64,000 bases of DNA from Flavobacterium sp. ASV13 (GCF_000745775.1 NZ_JQJY01000002.1:770513-834512), one strand, 5' to 3'; positions 24,021-33,485 are shown, counted from the stretch's first letter. Made by a program: numbers and translations. Notes: generated by a model not told the origin, from the sequence alone.

Positions 24021-26300
24021 ATGCAAAACGTTTCAGAAGCTGCAGCTTACACCTTACAATTCATAAATCAAACGCAAAAATCAATATTTCTTACTGGTAA
24101 AGCCGGTACAGGGAAAACTACTTTATTGCGTGAAATCATTGCAACAACACACAAAAATACTGTCGTTGTGGCGCCAACTGGTATCGCAGCTTTAAATGCA
24201 GGTGGCGTTACGATTCATTCGATGTTTCAGTTGCCTTTTTCTGCTTTTATCCCCACTTATGAAGAGAGTTCACAGTTTACAGAAACAGTGAAATTTGAGA
24301 ACAAAGAATCGTTGCGAAGACATTTCAAAATGAACAATGTCAAGCGTAACGTTATTCGAAATATGGAGCTGCTGGTTATTGATGAAGTAAGTATGCTTCG
24401 TGCCGATTTGCTGGATGCTATCGATTTTATGATGCAGACAGTTCGAAGAAATACGCGTGCTTTTGGCGGTGTTCAAGTGCTTTTTATTGGAGATTTATTA
24501 CAACTTCCGCCCGTAATTCGAGATGAAGAATGGCGCACATTGCGAAATTATTATAAGGGAAAATTCTTTTTTCATTCGCATGTAATTCAGCAGAATCCAC
24601 CGATATATATCGAATTATCTAAGATTTACCGTCAGAGTGACGATGTTTTTATTTCGGTTTTGAATAATCTTCGAAACAATCAAATCACAAAAGAAGATAT
24701 TGAAGTTTTAAACCAATATGTGAAACCCGATTTCGATTTAAAAATGAATCCGGGTTATATAACTTTAACCACACATAATGCAAAAGCCGATGCAATCAAT
24801 GAACAGGCAATCAATGATTTGCCGGGAAATGAATTTTCGTATCAGCCATTTGTAGTTCACGATTTTCCAGAGAAAATTTTTCCGGTTGAAGAAAATTTGA
24901 AGTTGAAGGTAGGCGCTCAGGTTATGTTTGTGAAGAATGATTTATCTTTTGAAAAGCGATATTTTAATGGAAAAATGGGCGTGATAAAATCGCTTTCTCC
25001 AGAAGAAATCTTTGTGCATTTTCCAGAAGAAAACAAAACCATTGAAGTCGAAAAATACGAGTGGAAAAACATCCGCTACAAAGTAAACGAGCTCACCAAA
25101 GAGATTGAAGAAGAAGTTTTGGGTACGTTTGCGCATTATCCGTTGAAGTTAGCTTGGGCAATTACGGTTCACAAAAGCCAAGGTTTAACTTTTGAGAAAG
25201 CAGCACTTGATGTATCGCAAGTTTTTCTGCCCGGACAAGCATATGTTGCACTTTCGCGTTTAACGTCCTTAAATGGGCTAATTTTACTTTCTTCGATGCA
25301 GATGAATGGTCTTTCGAATGATCAGGATGTTATGGATTATGCTTTGAATAAAGCGACTGAAGATGATTTGAAAAATTCACTGCATTTTGAAACTAAGAAT
25401 TTTATTCATAACTATTTGATTAACAGTTTTAACTGGACAGATTTAGCGCAGGAATGGCGCAATCATCGTTTTAGTTATAACGAAAATGCGACAGGATCAG
25501 AAAAATCGAAGCATTCAGTGTGGGCACATAAACGTTTGGATTCGATTGAAGCGCTTGTAGATCCTTCCCAGAAATTCATTAATCAGCTTAATAAAATTTT
25601 CAGCAATGAAACTGTTGATTTAGTTTTTGTGAAAGAAAGGGTAGAAGCGGCATACGATTACTTTTTTAAACCGATGGATAAACTGGTTACGGATCTTTTG
25701 AGTAAAATGGCTGAAATTCAGAAATTTAAAAAAGTAAAGGAATTTTACGAAGAATTGTCTGTTTTGGACGATTTACAAACTAAAGCGGTTTTGCGTTTAA
25801 TGAAAGCAAAATTGCTTGTCGAAATTGTGGTTTCCCGTGAAACAATCAGCAAAGAAAGTTTGACTTCTCCGACGATTAAGAATTATAAAACGGATAAAAT
25901 TTCTAAAATTAGAGAAGAGTTTAAAATAGCAAATACGGACATGTTTCAGGTTGATGAGCCTGTTACGCGTTATTCTTATAAAAAAGCGGATAAAACGGCT
26001 GAAAAAGCTGTAAAAAAGACAACTGTTGAAGAAACGTTCGATCTCTGGATTGAGAAAAATTCTGTTGAAGATATTGCGCGTATCAGAAAATTGACGGTAC
26101 AAACGGTCGAAACCCATTTGATAAAACTGATTCAGGCGAAAAAAGTTGATATTGTTGATGTACTTTCAGATGATAAAATTTTGGCGCTTCGTGATGCTTT
26201 TGAATTTTATCAAGAAGAATCTTTGGCGCCTCTAAAAGAAAAATATGGCGATGAATTTACCTGGGATGAACTTAAAATGTTCAAAGCTAGTATAAACTGA
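24021..26300 (+). CDS. Pif1/RecD-like DNA helicase with C-terminal helix-turn-helix domain
   Basis: The protein is about 759 residues from the ATG at 24021 (MQNVSEAAAYTLQF); a TTG 21 bases earlier is less likely. Walker A is FLTGKAGTGKTTLLREI (about 22-38), Walker B LLVIDEVSMLRADLLDAID, and a later WAITVHKSQGLTFEKA is the superfamily 1 motif. YVALSRLTSLNGLILLS completes the helicase set. The last ~110 residues (ETFDLWIEKNSVEDIARIRKL, then VQTVETHLIKLIQAKKVD) look like the HTH_40 domain also found at RecQ C-termini. It probably unwinds DNA in repair or replication restart; no partner gene is adjacent. Confidence 0.9.
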   Translation: MQNVSEAAAYTLQFINQTQKSIFLTGKAGTGKTTLLREIIATTHKNTVVVAPTGIAALNAGGVTIHSMFQLPFSAFIPTYEESSQFTETVKFENKESLRRHFKMNNVKRNVIRNMELLVIDEVSMLRADLLDAIDFMMQTVRRNTRAFGGVQVLFIGDLLQLPPVIRDEEWRTLRNYYKGKFFFHSHVIQQNPPIYIELSKIYRQSDDVFISVLNNLRNNQITKEDIEVLNQYVKPDFDLKMNPGYITLTTHNAKADAINEQAINDLPGNEFSYQPFVVHDFPEKIFPVEENLKLKVGAQVMFVKNDLSFEKRYFNGKMGVIKSLSPEEIFVHFPEENKTIEVEKYEWKNIRYKVNELTKEIEEEVLGTFAHYPLKLAWAITVHKSQGLTFEKAALDVSQVFLPGQAYVALSRLTSLNGLILLSSMQMNGLSNDQDVMDYALNKATEDDLKNSLHFETKNFIHNYLINSFNWTDLAQEWRNHRFSYNENATGSEKSKHSVWAHKRLDSIEALVDPSQKFINQLNKIFSNETVDLVFVKERVEAAYDYFFKPMDKLVTDLLSKMAEIQKFKKVKEFYEELSVLDDLQTKAVLRLMKAKLLVEIVVSRETISKESLTSPTIKNYKTDKISKIREEFKIANTDMFQVDEPVTRYSYKKADKTAEKAVKKTTVEETFDLWIEKNSVEDIARIRKLTVQTVETHLIKLIQAKKVDIVDVLSDDKILALRDAFEFYQEESLAPLKEKYGDEFTWDELKMFKASIN

Positions 26301-26507
26301 TTTCAATAGAGAAATTTAGAATTTCCACAAAAAACATTATGTAAAATAGAATTTAAAATAAAAGCAATTCTTAAAATTTACCCCTAGAGAAGTATTTCAC
26401 GATAAACAAATTAGCGATGGCTTTAAGCCTCAATACGAACTAAATTTAATTTGATTATATTTGATTGTTTTTGTGATAGTTAGTTTTTAATTAAAAATAT
26501 TTTTAAG

Positions 26508-27269
26508 ATGAAAAGAAGCTATTTATTTGTAATTCTATCGATTCTGATCTGTAATAATGTATCTGCCCAAGAGGCAAGTTCAGAGTACCAGATATTTGCA
26601 AAGCGTTTTATTGAAAACATAAAAGACAACAAAAAAGAAGCATTGGCGGATCAGGTTGTTTACCCACTGAATAGGGAATATCCAATACCTGATATAATCG
26701 ATAAAGCAGATTTCATAAAGCGATATGATGAAGTTTTTGATGCTAATTTCAAAGATGAAATCATAAAATCGAATCCTGAAAAAAATTGGTATGATATGGG
26801 TTTGCGAGGCATAATGCTTAATAAGGGAAGTATTTGGCTCGACGTAGATGGACGCCTGACGGCAGTTAATTATTTGTCGAAATTTGAAATCGATCTCAGA
26901 AAGAAACTTATTGCCGAGCAGAAAAATGATTTAGATGCAAGTATTAATTATTTCCAGACTCCGATATGCATCTTAGAAACGGCTAAATTTATCATCAGAA
27001 TCGATGATCTCGGAAAAAATAACTATCGTTTTGCATCGTGGGCAATTGGAAAAAAGATGAGTGAAAAGCCTGATATGATTCTTTATAAGGGCAAACTTAT
27101 TGTCGAAGGTATTGGTGGCAATCATCAATATGAATTTGCAAATGATAAGTATACTTACGAATGTGCAATTATAATTTTGGGCGAAAAAAATTCGCCTCCG
27201 GCCAGATTTACGATATATCAGGGCAGCAAAAAAATACTTCTTCAAGATGCTAAAATTGTTTCACGATAA
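26508..27269 (+). CDS. Exported protein of unknown function
   Basis: This 253-residue protein has a signal peptide (MKRSYLFVILSILICNNVSAQ). The mature part begins SSEYQIFAKRFIENIKDNKKEALADQVVYPLNREYPIPDI, which resembles the NTF2-like or SnoaL-type start seen in periplasmic proteins. It continues with mixed alpha/beta sequence and an ending of beta strands (RFTIYQGSKKILLQDAKIV). No catalytic motif stands out. It is followed by a convergent terminator and a minus-strand gene. The family is not recognised. Confidence 0.75.
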   Translation: MKRSYLFVILSILICNNVSAQEASSEYQIFAKRFIENIKDNKKEALADQVVYPLNREYPIPDIIDKADFIKRYDEVFDANFKDEIIKSNPEKNWYDMGLRGIMLNKGSIWLDVDGRLTAVNYLSKFEIDLRKKLIAEQKNDLDASINYFQTPICILETAKFIIRIDDLGKNNYRFASWAIGKKMSEKPDMILYKGKLIVEGIGGNHQYEFANDKYTYECAIIILGEKNSPPARFTIYQGSKKILLQDAKIVSR

Positions 27270-27270
27270 A

Positions 27271-27303
27271 CAGAAAGCCTATTCAAATCGAATAGGCTTT
27301 CTG
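27271..27303. terminator. Bidirectional terminator, 14-base stem
   Basis: CAGAAAGCCTATTC (27271-27284) and GAATAGGCTTTCTG (27290-27303) form a perfect stem. It lies exactly between the stops of the two convergent genes. Confidence 0.85.
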
Positions 27304-27304
27304 T

Positions 27305-27748
27305 TTATAGCGTTGACATGACTTTTTCGAGGTCTTTTTGCTGTGTTATTTGCGTTAATTTTAGTTTTTGAATAGTAACCTCGTTTTCTTTCGTTTTTAT
27401 GCGCATTTTTTGCGTTTCTTCTTCAGATATGCTTGTCGTGGTAATTTTATTTTCTAGTTTTTGATTTGTTGCCTGAAGCTTTTCGATTTTATTTGTTGTT
27501 GATTTCAAATTATCTTCAGATTTAACCAGATTTTTCTTTTTTAATTCGATTTCTTTTAATTTGCTTTTTAATTCTGTAATTTTTGTATCTAATGCTTTGT
27601 GATTTTTAGCGCTAGTATTTTTAAAATCGTTTTCTAATTTTCTTTGTTCCGCTTCCTGTGTTTTTTTATATGTATTTGTCTCTTGCGCAAAGAAATAAGA
27701 GCTATTCATCAGAAGAATTGTCAATACTATAATTTTAAATTTTTTCAT
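27305..27748 (-). CDS. Exported coiled-coil protein
   Basis: This 147-residue protein has a signal peptide (MKKFKIIVLTILLMNSSYFFAQ). The rest is almost pure charged coiled coil with Lys, Glu and Thr (LKSKLKEIELKKKNLVKSED, IEKLQATNQKLENKITTT). There is no other domain. It is probably periplasmic; no function can be given. It shares no promoter with the next minus-strand gene, which is 129 bases upstream in the opposite reading order and has its own terminator. Confidence 0.72.
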   Translation of the reverse strand: MKKFKIIVLTILLMNSSYFFAQETNTYKKTQEAEQRKLENDFKNTSAKNHKALDTKITELKSKLKEIELKKKNLVKSEDNLKSTTNKIEKLQATNQKLENKITTTSISEEETQKMRIKTKENEVTIQKLKLTQITQQKDLEKVMSTL

Positions 27749-27842
27749 CTTTTTCTAAATTTAGTGAGGAAGCTAAATTATGAGATGAACTAAATAGGGA
27801 ATATCACTTGAGAGTTTTAAAACACTAGAATAAGCCAAAAAA

Positions 27843-27870
27843 AAAATCCGATTCAATTGAATCGGATTTT
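27843..27870 (-). terminator. Terminator of the HU/SPOR gene
   Basis: AAAATCCGATTCAA / TTGAATCGGATTTT is a perfect 28-base palindrome followed on the minus strand by a T-run. It lies seven bases past the stop of the SPOR gene. Confidence 0.9.
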
Positions 27871-27876
27871 TAAGTT

Positions 27877-28842
27877 TTATAAGTTTTCGACTAATATCCA
27901 GGCATCTGGATTTTCGCCTTTTTGAATTTCTTTTTGCGCTTTTGTAGCTTCGGCCATAGTAGCGTAACTTCCATATAAAACAGGGAATAAGCCGTGTTTG
28001 TTTTCGCCGAGCATACGAGCCTGATAACCATCTTTGATTAACTGATCGTAAGCTTTTTTAGCATTTGCTTCACTTCTGAATGCTCCGGCCATAATATGAT
28101 AAGGCATCAGTTTAGCTTCTGGAGATTCAACTTTTGCAGAGTCAACAGAAAGTGTAACCGCTGGCAATGGATTCTGAATGAAGAATGTAGCCTCCTGAAT
28201 CTTGTTTTCAACTTTTTTCTGAACAGCACTTTCAACAACTAAAGTTTTTGAATCAATTTGATTTTGATACAAAGGATATCCAATGCTTCCTGTAATACCA
28301 AGTCCTAAAATAAAAATAGCAGCATATTTCAAGAAAGGATTTGAAGATCTTGTTTCTTCATCTTCATAAAGTGCTATGGTTTCTTTTTGTGAAACTTCGT
28401 CTAATTTTCTTTCTAAAACTTCTTTCTTGATAAGAGGAGAAATAAACGGACTTAATCCAAAAGAACTTGCTAAATAATTGGTTTGGTCATTTGGTGTGAA
28501 AATGATGTTTTTTTCAGAATTCAAACGAATTTCACCAATATTTTTTAAGCTAATCGTGCCATCTTCTTCGAGCGTTTTTTGCCAGCTTAAAACCTCAAAT
28601 GCGATTGCACTTACGGCAAAACCATAAGATGTTTTTTCAGCATTTGCTATATGATTTGCAAGCAAACCATCATTGTTTTTTAAATGGCTGTTGAAAGAAA
28701 TCAATTTTTTAGGAGGATTAAACGAATTCGTGTTTTCATTCAGCTGTGCTGATTGAATTTCAGTTAAAAATGCACCAAATCCCGGAACCGTTACACACTG
28801 ATAACGATACAATAACTGTCCTATGTAAGTTTCGATTTTCAT
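27877..28842 (-). CDS. HU-like (CCDC81-type) and SPOR domain protein
   Basis: The 321-residue protein has an N-terminal HU/CCDC81-like pair of DNA-binding-fold domains (about 1-130; MKIETYIGQLLYRYQCVTVPGFG is the hallmark). It has one transmembrane helix near 170-190 (YAAIFILGLGITGSIGYPLY) and a C-terminal SPOR domain (YHIMAGAFRSEANAKKAYDQL to the end). SPOR domains bind denuded peptidoglycan at division sites. The HU-like half faces the cytoplasm, so the protein could link the envelope to the cytoplasmic side; this is inference. A promoter with -33 and -7 boxes sits almost on the start codon. Confidence 0.88.
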   Translation of the reverse strand: MKIETYIGQLLYRYQCVTVPGFGAFLTEIQSAQLNENTNSFNPPKKLISFNSHLKNNDGLLANHIANAEKTSYGFAVSAIAFEVLSWQKTLEEDGTISLKNIGEIRLNSEKNIIFTPNDQTNYLASSFGLSPFISPLIKKEVLERKLDEVSQKETIALYEDEETRSSNPFLKYAAIFILGLGITGSIGYPLYQNQIDSKTLVVESAVQKKVENKIQEATFFIQNPLPAVTLSVDSAKVESPEAKLMPYHIMAGAFRSEANAKKAYDQLIKDGYQARMLGENKHGLFPVLYGSYATMAEATKAQKEIQKGENPDAWILVENL

Positions 28843-28847
28843 AGTAA

Positions 28848-28876
28848 CAAAGTTAGGGAACGAATATAGTTATCAA
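28848..28876 (-). promoter_or_regulatory. Promoter of the HU/SPOR gene, nearly leaderless
   Basis: Minus strand: TTG (28876-28874), 18 bases, TAACTTTG (28855-28848), then five bases to the ATG at 28842. Transcription would begin at or next to the start codon. Confidence 0.65.
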
Positions 28877-29278
28877 AATTTTATTCACAATTTTTATTAA
28901 CAATTCTGATTTTTTTATAGACAATTGATTTTTAGATTTTTAATTAAAATCTTATTAAAATTTGTACTTTAGCTAATGCTTAATTTTTGTATTTTATTAA
29001 GAAATTACGTTTATTTTAATCTAAAATCCATTTAATTTTTATTTCTATTTTACATAATATTTTTTAAGCAATGCCAAATTGCAAACATGTTTTATTTATT
29101 AGCCTCAATAAAGGTAGATGAAGTTAGTAATGGAAAAGATAAAAAAGTAAACTATTGATTTTCTTAAAATTAAAGTGTTTTAAGGTTTTGGATTATTTTA
29201 CTAAATACCTATTTGTAGGTATTTTTTTTCTTTTATAAATACATAGATTTGATTATTATTAACTTAAAAAATTAAACT
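28877..29278. other. 400-base AT-rich gap with a CCTATTTGTAGG hairpin
   Basis: Apart from the hairpin at 29203-29224 I see only low-complexity A/T sequence and no open frame. The promoter of the two-component operon presumably lies here. Confidence 0.6.
29203..29229 (+). promoter_or_regulatory. Palindrome AAATACCTA-TTTG-TAGGTATTT with T-run
   Basis: A perfect nine-base inverted repeat around TTTG, followed by eight or nine T. The closely related AAATCCCTA-TTTG-TAGGGATTT occurs at 32139-32160. This one ends 50 bases before the first gene of the two-component operon. It could be a terminator-like RNA hairpin or a binding site for the operon's LuxR-type regulator. Confidence 0.55.
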
Positions 29279-29686
29279 ATGGAAGATTATTACGTACGAG
29301 GTACTATTTTAAAAGAAAGAAAAGCAGTTATTGCAGTAACATTACCTGCGCCTTCAGAAGATAATAAGTATGAGATTTATAAGGTCTATAATCTCACAGA
29401 CACACAAAAAAACAAAATTCTTATTCATTTTAAAGATCGCTTAGGAAAGCCTTTGGAAGCGGACGATAATTTAGTTTCATTTGTTATTGATTTAACAGGG
29501 AAGGAATTTGATTCAATTAAATTTCGTAAACGAATTATCGTAGGTCTTTATCATAAAAATGAAGATATAAACGAATCATTGGAACCATTAGAAAAAATAT
29601 TTGAAAAAACTCAATTACCTCATGGAGCCATTCCTGACTCAACTGGAAAAGGAACAATTCGAGAAGGTGAGGAAGATGGTTTATAA
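29279..29686 (+). CDS. Small cytosolic protein leading the two-component operon
   Basis: This 135-residue protein (MEDYYVRGTILKERKAVIAVTLP...) has no signal peptide or membrane segment. It is mixed alpha/beta, with a strand-rich first half and an acidic, glycine-rich tail (DSTGKGTIREGEEDGL). Its last 11 bases overlap the start of the histidine kinase gene, so the two are translationally coupled. I do not recognise its family. Position suggests a role with the kinase, for example as a sensor partner, but this is inference. Confidence 0.7.
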   Translation: MEDYYVRGTILKERKAVIAVTLPAPSEDNKYEIYKVYNLTDTQKNKILIHFKDRLGKPLEADDNLVSFVIDLTGKEFDSIKFRKRIIVGLYHKNEDINESLEPLEKIFEKTQLPHGAIPDSTGKGTIREGEEDGL

Positions 29687-31472
29687 TCGATTACATATAA
29701 CTTTTTGTTTTATGCTCACTTTACTTTGTACAGTGAGCATTTGCATGGGGCAAAATAAAGTTTTGAGTTCCATCGAAAAATCCATTGAAAAAGGGAAGTC
29801 TAAAGAAGCATTAAAGGAACTTTCTCTCATAAATACTACTACTTTTTCGCCCGAAGATTTAGGATATTATTATTTTTTGACAGCGAAAAGTTATAGTAAA
29901 CAAAACAACGATGTAAAAGCCATTGAAAATTATCTAATGGCAAAAAAACAATATCTGAAAGCCAATATTGTCGAGAAAGCTATGGAAATAAATCTCAACA
30001 TTGCTTCGTTATTAGTGACTTACAAAGACAATACTCAAAAGCATCAATTCTATCTCAAAGAATATATGGATTATGCTTTTTCTACAAAAGATGATTTTAA
30101 AATTCTTAAAGGTTATGTTCAATTAGCTTCTTTAAAAATAAACAGCAAAGAAGCTCAGGAGAGTCTTTCTTATTTTAGAAAAGCATTAATTCTAAACAAA
30201 AAAGTAAAGGACAAAAAGCTTGAGAGTAAGATATATAATAATCTGGCTGTGCTTTTTAGTGATGTTTTATACAAACCAGATTCCAGTTTGTATTATCTGC
30301 GTAAAGATAATTTGCTTTTACATCAGGAAAAAAGACCAAATCCCAACTACATTTGTTATAACTTGATGAATCAGGCATCAAATTATTCTCAGCTTCGTCA
30401 GTACCAAAAAGCAATTGATTTATTACATCAGGCAGATAAAATAAAGCTGATTGAATATGTTAAAGTTAACAAGGAAAACATTAATAAATTTCTTTATTTG
30501 AATTACAAAGACGCCAATAATCTTAATAAAGCATTATATCACTTAGAAATTTCAAATAAATATCATGATTCTTTAAATACAGAGCAGCAAAATATTGCCA
30601 TTAATAATTTTGATACCAAATACAAAACCAAGGAAAAAGAACTTGAAAATCTTCAGTTAAAAACAGACATTAAAATAAACAATGTAATTTTATATCTGAT
30701 AGCGAGTATTTTAATTATTGTTTTGTTAATTAGTGTTTTAGGATATAAAAACATCACTAAAAAGAAAAAAATTGCAGAACAAGAGAAACTAATTGAAATA
30801 CAAAAAACCGAAAAAATACTCAGAGACCAAGAGCTAAATGATATTGATTTAATGCTCGAAAGTCAGGAAAAAGAACGTCAAAATATTGCCAACGAATTGC
30901 ATGATGATTTGGGCAGCATTTTGGCTACTTTAAAATTAAATTTCCAAAATCTGAAGCGCCAAAGTGAAGTTGCAAACCAACCAGAAAATAAGCTTTACGA
31001 CAAAACCGATGTATTATTAGAAGAAGCTTATCAAAAGGTTCGAAATATTGCACATCTCAAAAATTTAGGAGTTATCGGTAGCGAAGGATTGTTGGTTGCA
31101 GTTAATAAAATGGCAGATAAAATGAGTGTTTTAGAACATTTAATTATCAATGTTATTCCGTTTGAACTTACAGAAAGATTGGAAAATACGATAGAAGTTG
31201 CCTTATTTCGAATGATCCAGGAACTTTGTACAAACATTATAAAACATTCTGAAGCAACAGAAGTAAATATCTATTTAACACAAGGATCACCAAAGGAAAT
31301 TAATGTCATTATTGAAGATAATGGCAAAGGATTCAATCCGAAAACGATAGTCGGAAAATCCGGCATTGGCCTTAAAAACATGGAGAAAAAAGTAGAACAG
31401 ATGGGCGGAACATTTACGATAGATTCGATTTTGACTAAAGGAACTTCCATCATTATAGATTTGCCATTATGA
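29676..31472 (+). CDS. Sensor histidine kinase (NarL-type) with TPR-like periplasmic region
   Basis: The protein is about 598 residues from the ATG at 29676. It opens with a signal sequence (LHITFCFMLTLLCTVSICMG), followed by a helical, TPR-like region (about 30-330) that would be periplasmic. A transmembrane helix lies near 340-362 (NNVILYLIASILIIVLLISVLG). The HisKA_3 dimerisation box has SQEKERQNIANELHDDLGS, with the phospho-acceptor His in NELHDD. A C-terminal ATPase domain has IIEDNGKGFNPK and GIGLKNMEKKVEQMGG. A start at an in-frame upstream ATG (29601) would lie inside the preceding gene and before the signal sequence, so it is rejected. Its stop overlaps the regulator start. Confidence 0.92.
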   Translation: MVYNRLHITFCFMLTLLCTVSICMGQNKVLSSIEKSIEKGKSKEALKELSLINTTTFSPEDLGYYYFLTAKSYSKQNNDVKAIENYLMAKKQYLKANIVEKAMEINLNIASLLVTYKDNTQKHQFYLKEYMDYAFSTKDDFKILKGYVQLASLKINSKEAQESLSYFRKALILNKKVKDKKLESKIYNNLAVLFSDVLYKPDSSLYYLRKDNLLLHQEKRPNPNYICYNLMNQASNYSQLRQYQKAIDLLHQADKIKLIEYVKVNKENINKFLYLNYKDANNLNKALYHLEISNKYHDSLNTEQQNIAINNFDTKYKTKEKELENLQLKTDIKINNVILYLIASILIIVLLISVLGYKNITKKKKIAEQEKLIEIQKTEKILRDQELNDIDLMLESQEKERQNIANELHDDLGSILATLKLNFQNLKRQSEVANQPENKLYDKTDVLLEEAYQKVRNIAHLKNLGVIGSEGLLVAVNKMADKMSVLEHLIINVIPFELTERLENTIEVALFRMIQELCTNIIKHSEATEVNIYLTQGSPKEINVIIEDNGKGFNPKTIVGKSGIGLKNMEKKVEQMGGTFTIDSILTKGTSIIIDLPL

Positions 31473-32080
31473 TCACAATAATAATTTCCGAAGACCATCA
31501 GTCGCTTATAGACGGTATTAAACTTTCTTTAGAATTTGAAGAGGATATTACCGTTGTTGGTGAAGCCAATGATGGAGATGAATTAATACAATTGGTTCGA
31601 AATAAAAGACCACAGATTGTAATTACAGATATCCGAATGCCAAAATGTGACGGAATTAGTGCTACTAGGATAATTAAGCGTGAATTTCCTGAGATCAAAA
31701 TTATTGCTTTTAGCATGTTTGATCAGTCCGAAGCTGTTCAGCAAATGAAAGAAGCCGGAGCCTCAGGATATATTATGAAAAACTCCCCACTTAAAAAATT
31801 AATTCAAGCAATTAGAGCCGTTATAAGCAACGAAACTTTTTTTGACGACGCAATTGTTGTAAAAGACGAATTAACGAAAGAAAACATTCTTTTAAGCACT
31901 AGAGAGAAGGCAATTTTAAGACTTATTGGAGAAGGAAAAACATCTAACGAAATCGCTGAAGAACTTTTTATAAGTAAAAGCACCGTAGATACCCATCGTA
32001 AAAATATCCTCAAAAAAATGAATCTCTATGGCAAAACCGATTTAATACGTTTTGCTGTAGAACGGAAATATGATTTTTAA
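31469..32080 (+). CDS. LuxR/NarL-family response regulator
   Basis: This 203-residue protein has a receiver domain with the phospho-acceptor Asp in VITDIRMPKCDGI (about 53), and the other conserved acidic residues near the N-terminus (IISEDHQS). The C-terminal LuxR helix-turn-helix has LSTREKAILRLIGEGKTSNEIAEELFISKSTVDTHR (about 141-176). It overlaps the kinase by four bases (ATGA). It is the obvious target of the kinase and probably regulates transcription; the two CCTATTTGTAGG palindromes flanking the operon are candidate sites. Confidence 0.94.
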   Translation: MITIIISEDHQSLIDGIKLSLEFEEDITVVGEANDGDELIQLVRNKRPQIVITDIRMPKCDGISATRIIKREFPEIKIIAFSMFDQSEAVQQMKEAGASGYIMKNSPLKKLIQAIRAVISNETFFDDAIVVKDELTKENILLSTREKAILRLIGEGKTSNEIAEELFISKSTVDTHRKNILKKMNLYGKTDLIRFAVERKYDF

Positions 32081-32138
32081 ATTTCCCTATAACAGACTTA
32101 ATGAAGATATAAATTAATTGAAATAAATTTTAACCAAA

Positions 32139-32167
32139 AAATCCCTATTTGTAGGGATTTTTTTTTG
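32139..32167 (+). terminator. Hairpin AAATCCCTA-TTTG-TAGGGATTT with T-run
   Basis: A perfect nine-base stem around TTTG followed by about eight T, 58 bases past the response-regulator stop. It works as a terminator on sequence grounds. It is also almost the same palindrome as the one in front of the operon and lies about 90 bases before the next gene, so a regulatory role is possible. Confidence 0.7.
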
Positions 32168-32252
32168 CCTCATAATTTAGAATTTTGGTTTAATAATCAA
32201 CCAGTTAGCCGAAAAGGGTAAATAGAGTAGGCAAACCTAAAAAACATAAATT

Positions 32253-33485
32253 ATGAAACCGAAAATTATGCTAATGCTAATATTAATTTGTGGCTATTCA
32301 TTAAGCGCACAAACAGTAGGAACGCTCGTTGCTGGGGCAAAAACACTTGACAATACCGTTAATACAGCTATTGAAAAGGCTGATAATGTTTTATCTGATC
32401 AGCAAAGAACCTTGTATATTAATTTGCTTAACTATACATCATATTTAAACGGAGTAGTTAAATCACTTGGTGATGATGCAGACAGGAGTTTAACTCAGAA
32501 AGAATTGGCTATTCTTAATGATGTGAATGCAATAAATGGAAAATTGGAAAGTTCGATAGGGGACTTACTTAATGGACTTGAAGATGGCTCAACAACTATT
32601 GAAAATGCTGCTGCTAGAATTATTGGTTCTGATAAATCTCCTAGTCCAACATTTTTTAAAATACCAATGCTTACGGCAGCGCAAAATAAAAATATTGTGA
32701 TTGATATAAAAGGGGTAAGACTTAATAATAATAAGAATTATATTGTTTTTGCGGGAAAAACTATCCCTGTAACCTCAATTAGTAGTGAGAAATTAATTTC
32801 GTTTACAATACCGTTAACTCAAGCAGATTTATTCTCTCCAGATTCAATAAACACCTTTAAATTATTTTTATTTCAGAAAAGACTTATTGGTAAAGATAAA
32901 GAGTATATATATACTCCAAGATTTATTGTTGTTCCAAAAAATTTAGCCACAGTTAAAACCTTTTATAAAGTACAATATAAAGTTAGAGAAGAAAGTAACG
33001 GACAGACCGATATAGTTCATGCAACATCAGGGAGTAACAAAACAAAGGATGTAGAGAAACAATTTAATATCTATAACTCTGCAGCTGAAGGATGGAAAAT
33101 TGATAAAAATTCAGTGGTATGCTGGAAGGAAAGTGGGAATGGTGATAAACATGGTTTTGGTGGACCTTATAGACACACAATGACAGATGTTTCATTCGTT
33201 GCAAAGGCTTATGCAAAAGATGGACATGCAACTTGTCGTTGTAAGTGGAATGAATATAGAATTGTTCCAAAAGATTCTATTGAAACGTCAGAAGTAAAAA
33301 TTGATTTTAATCAGCAAGAAATTGTTTCGCTTCCTGACAATCTTATTAGTTTAGTTAGAACTGAGGCTAAGTATTACGATGGTTCAGTTTTTAAATCAGC
33401 GAGTTCCAGTTTTAAAAACAATTATATTGAGTTTAATTTTAGACAGTTAGAAAAAGTTTTTGAAGTTAAATTTTCAGCAAAATAA
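32253..33485 (+). CDS. Exported protein of unknown function
   Basis: The 410-residue protein has a signal peptide (MKPKIMLMLILICGYSLSAQT). A helical region follows (residues 25-120, AGAKTLDNTVNTAIEKADNVLSD...), then beta-rich segments (about 135-260) and a C-terminal part with ESGNGDKHGFGGPYRHTMTD and a pair of Cys in GHATCRCKWNEY. No family is recognised. It follows the two-component operon on the same strand, after the TTTG-centred hairpin; it could be a regulated target. Confidence 0.75.
   Translation: MKPKIMLMLILICGYSLSAQTVGTLVAGAKTLDNTVNTAIEKADNVLSDQQRTLYINLLNYTSYLNGVVKSLGDDADRSLTQKELAILNDVNAINGKLESSIGDLLNGLEDGSTTIENAAARIIGSDKSPSPTFFKIPMLTAAQNKNIVIDIKGVRLNNNKNYIVFAGKTIPVTSISSEKLISFTIPLTQADLFSPDSINTFKLFLFQKRLIGKDKEYIYTPRFIVVPKNLATVKTFYKVQYKVREESNGQTDIVHATSGSNKTKDVEKQFNIYNSAAEGWKIDKNSVVCWKESGNGDKHGFGGPYRHTMTDVSFVAKAYAKDGHATCRCKWNEYRIVPKDSIETSEVKIDFNQQEIVSLPDNLISLVRTEAKYYDGSVFKSASSSFKNNYIEFNFRQLEKVFEVKFSAK

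Noticed and set aside
29601..29675. Upstream ATG for the histidine kinase
   Set aside because: It would put 25 charged residues before a clear signal sequence and overlap the preceding gene by 86 bases; ATG 29676 fits better.
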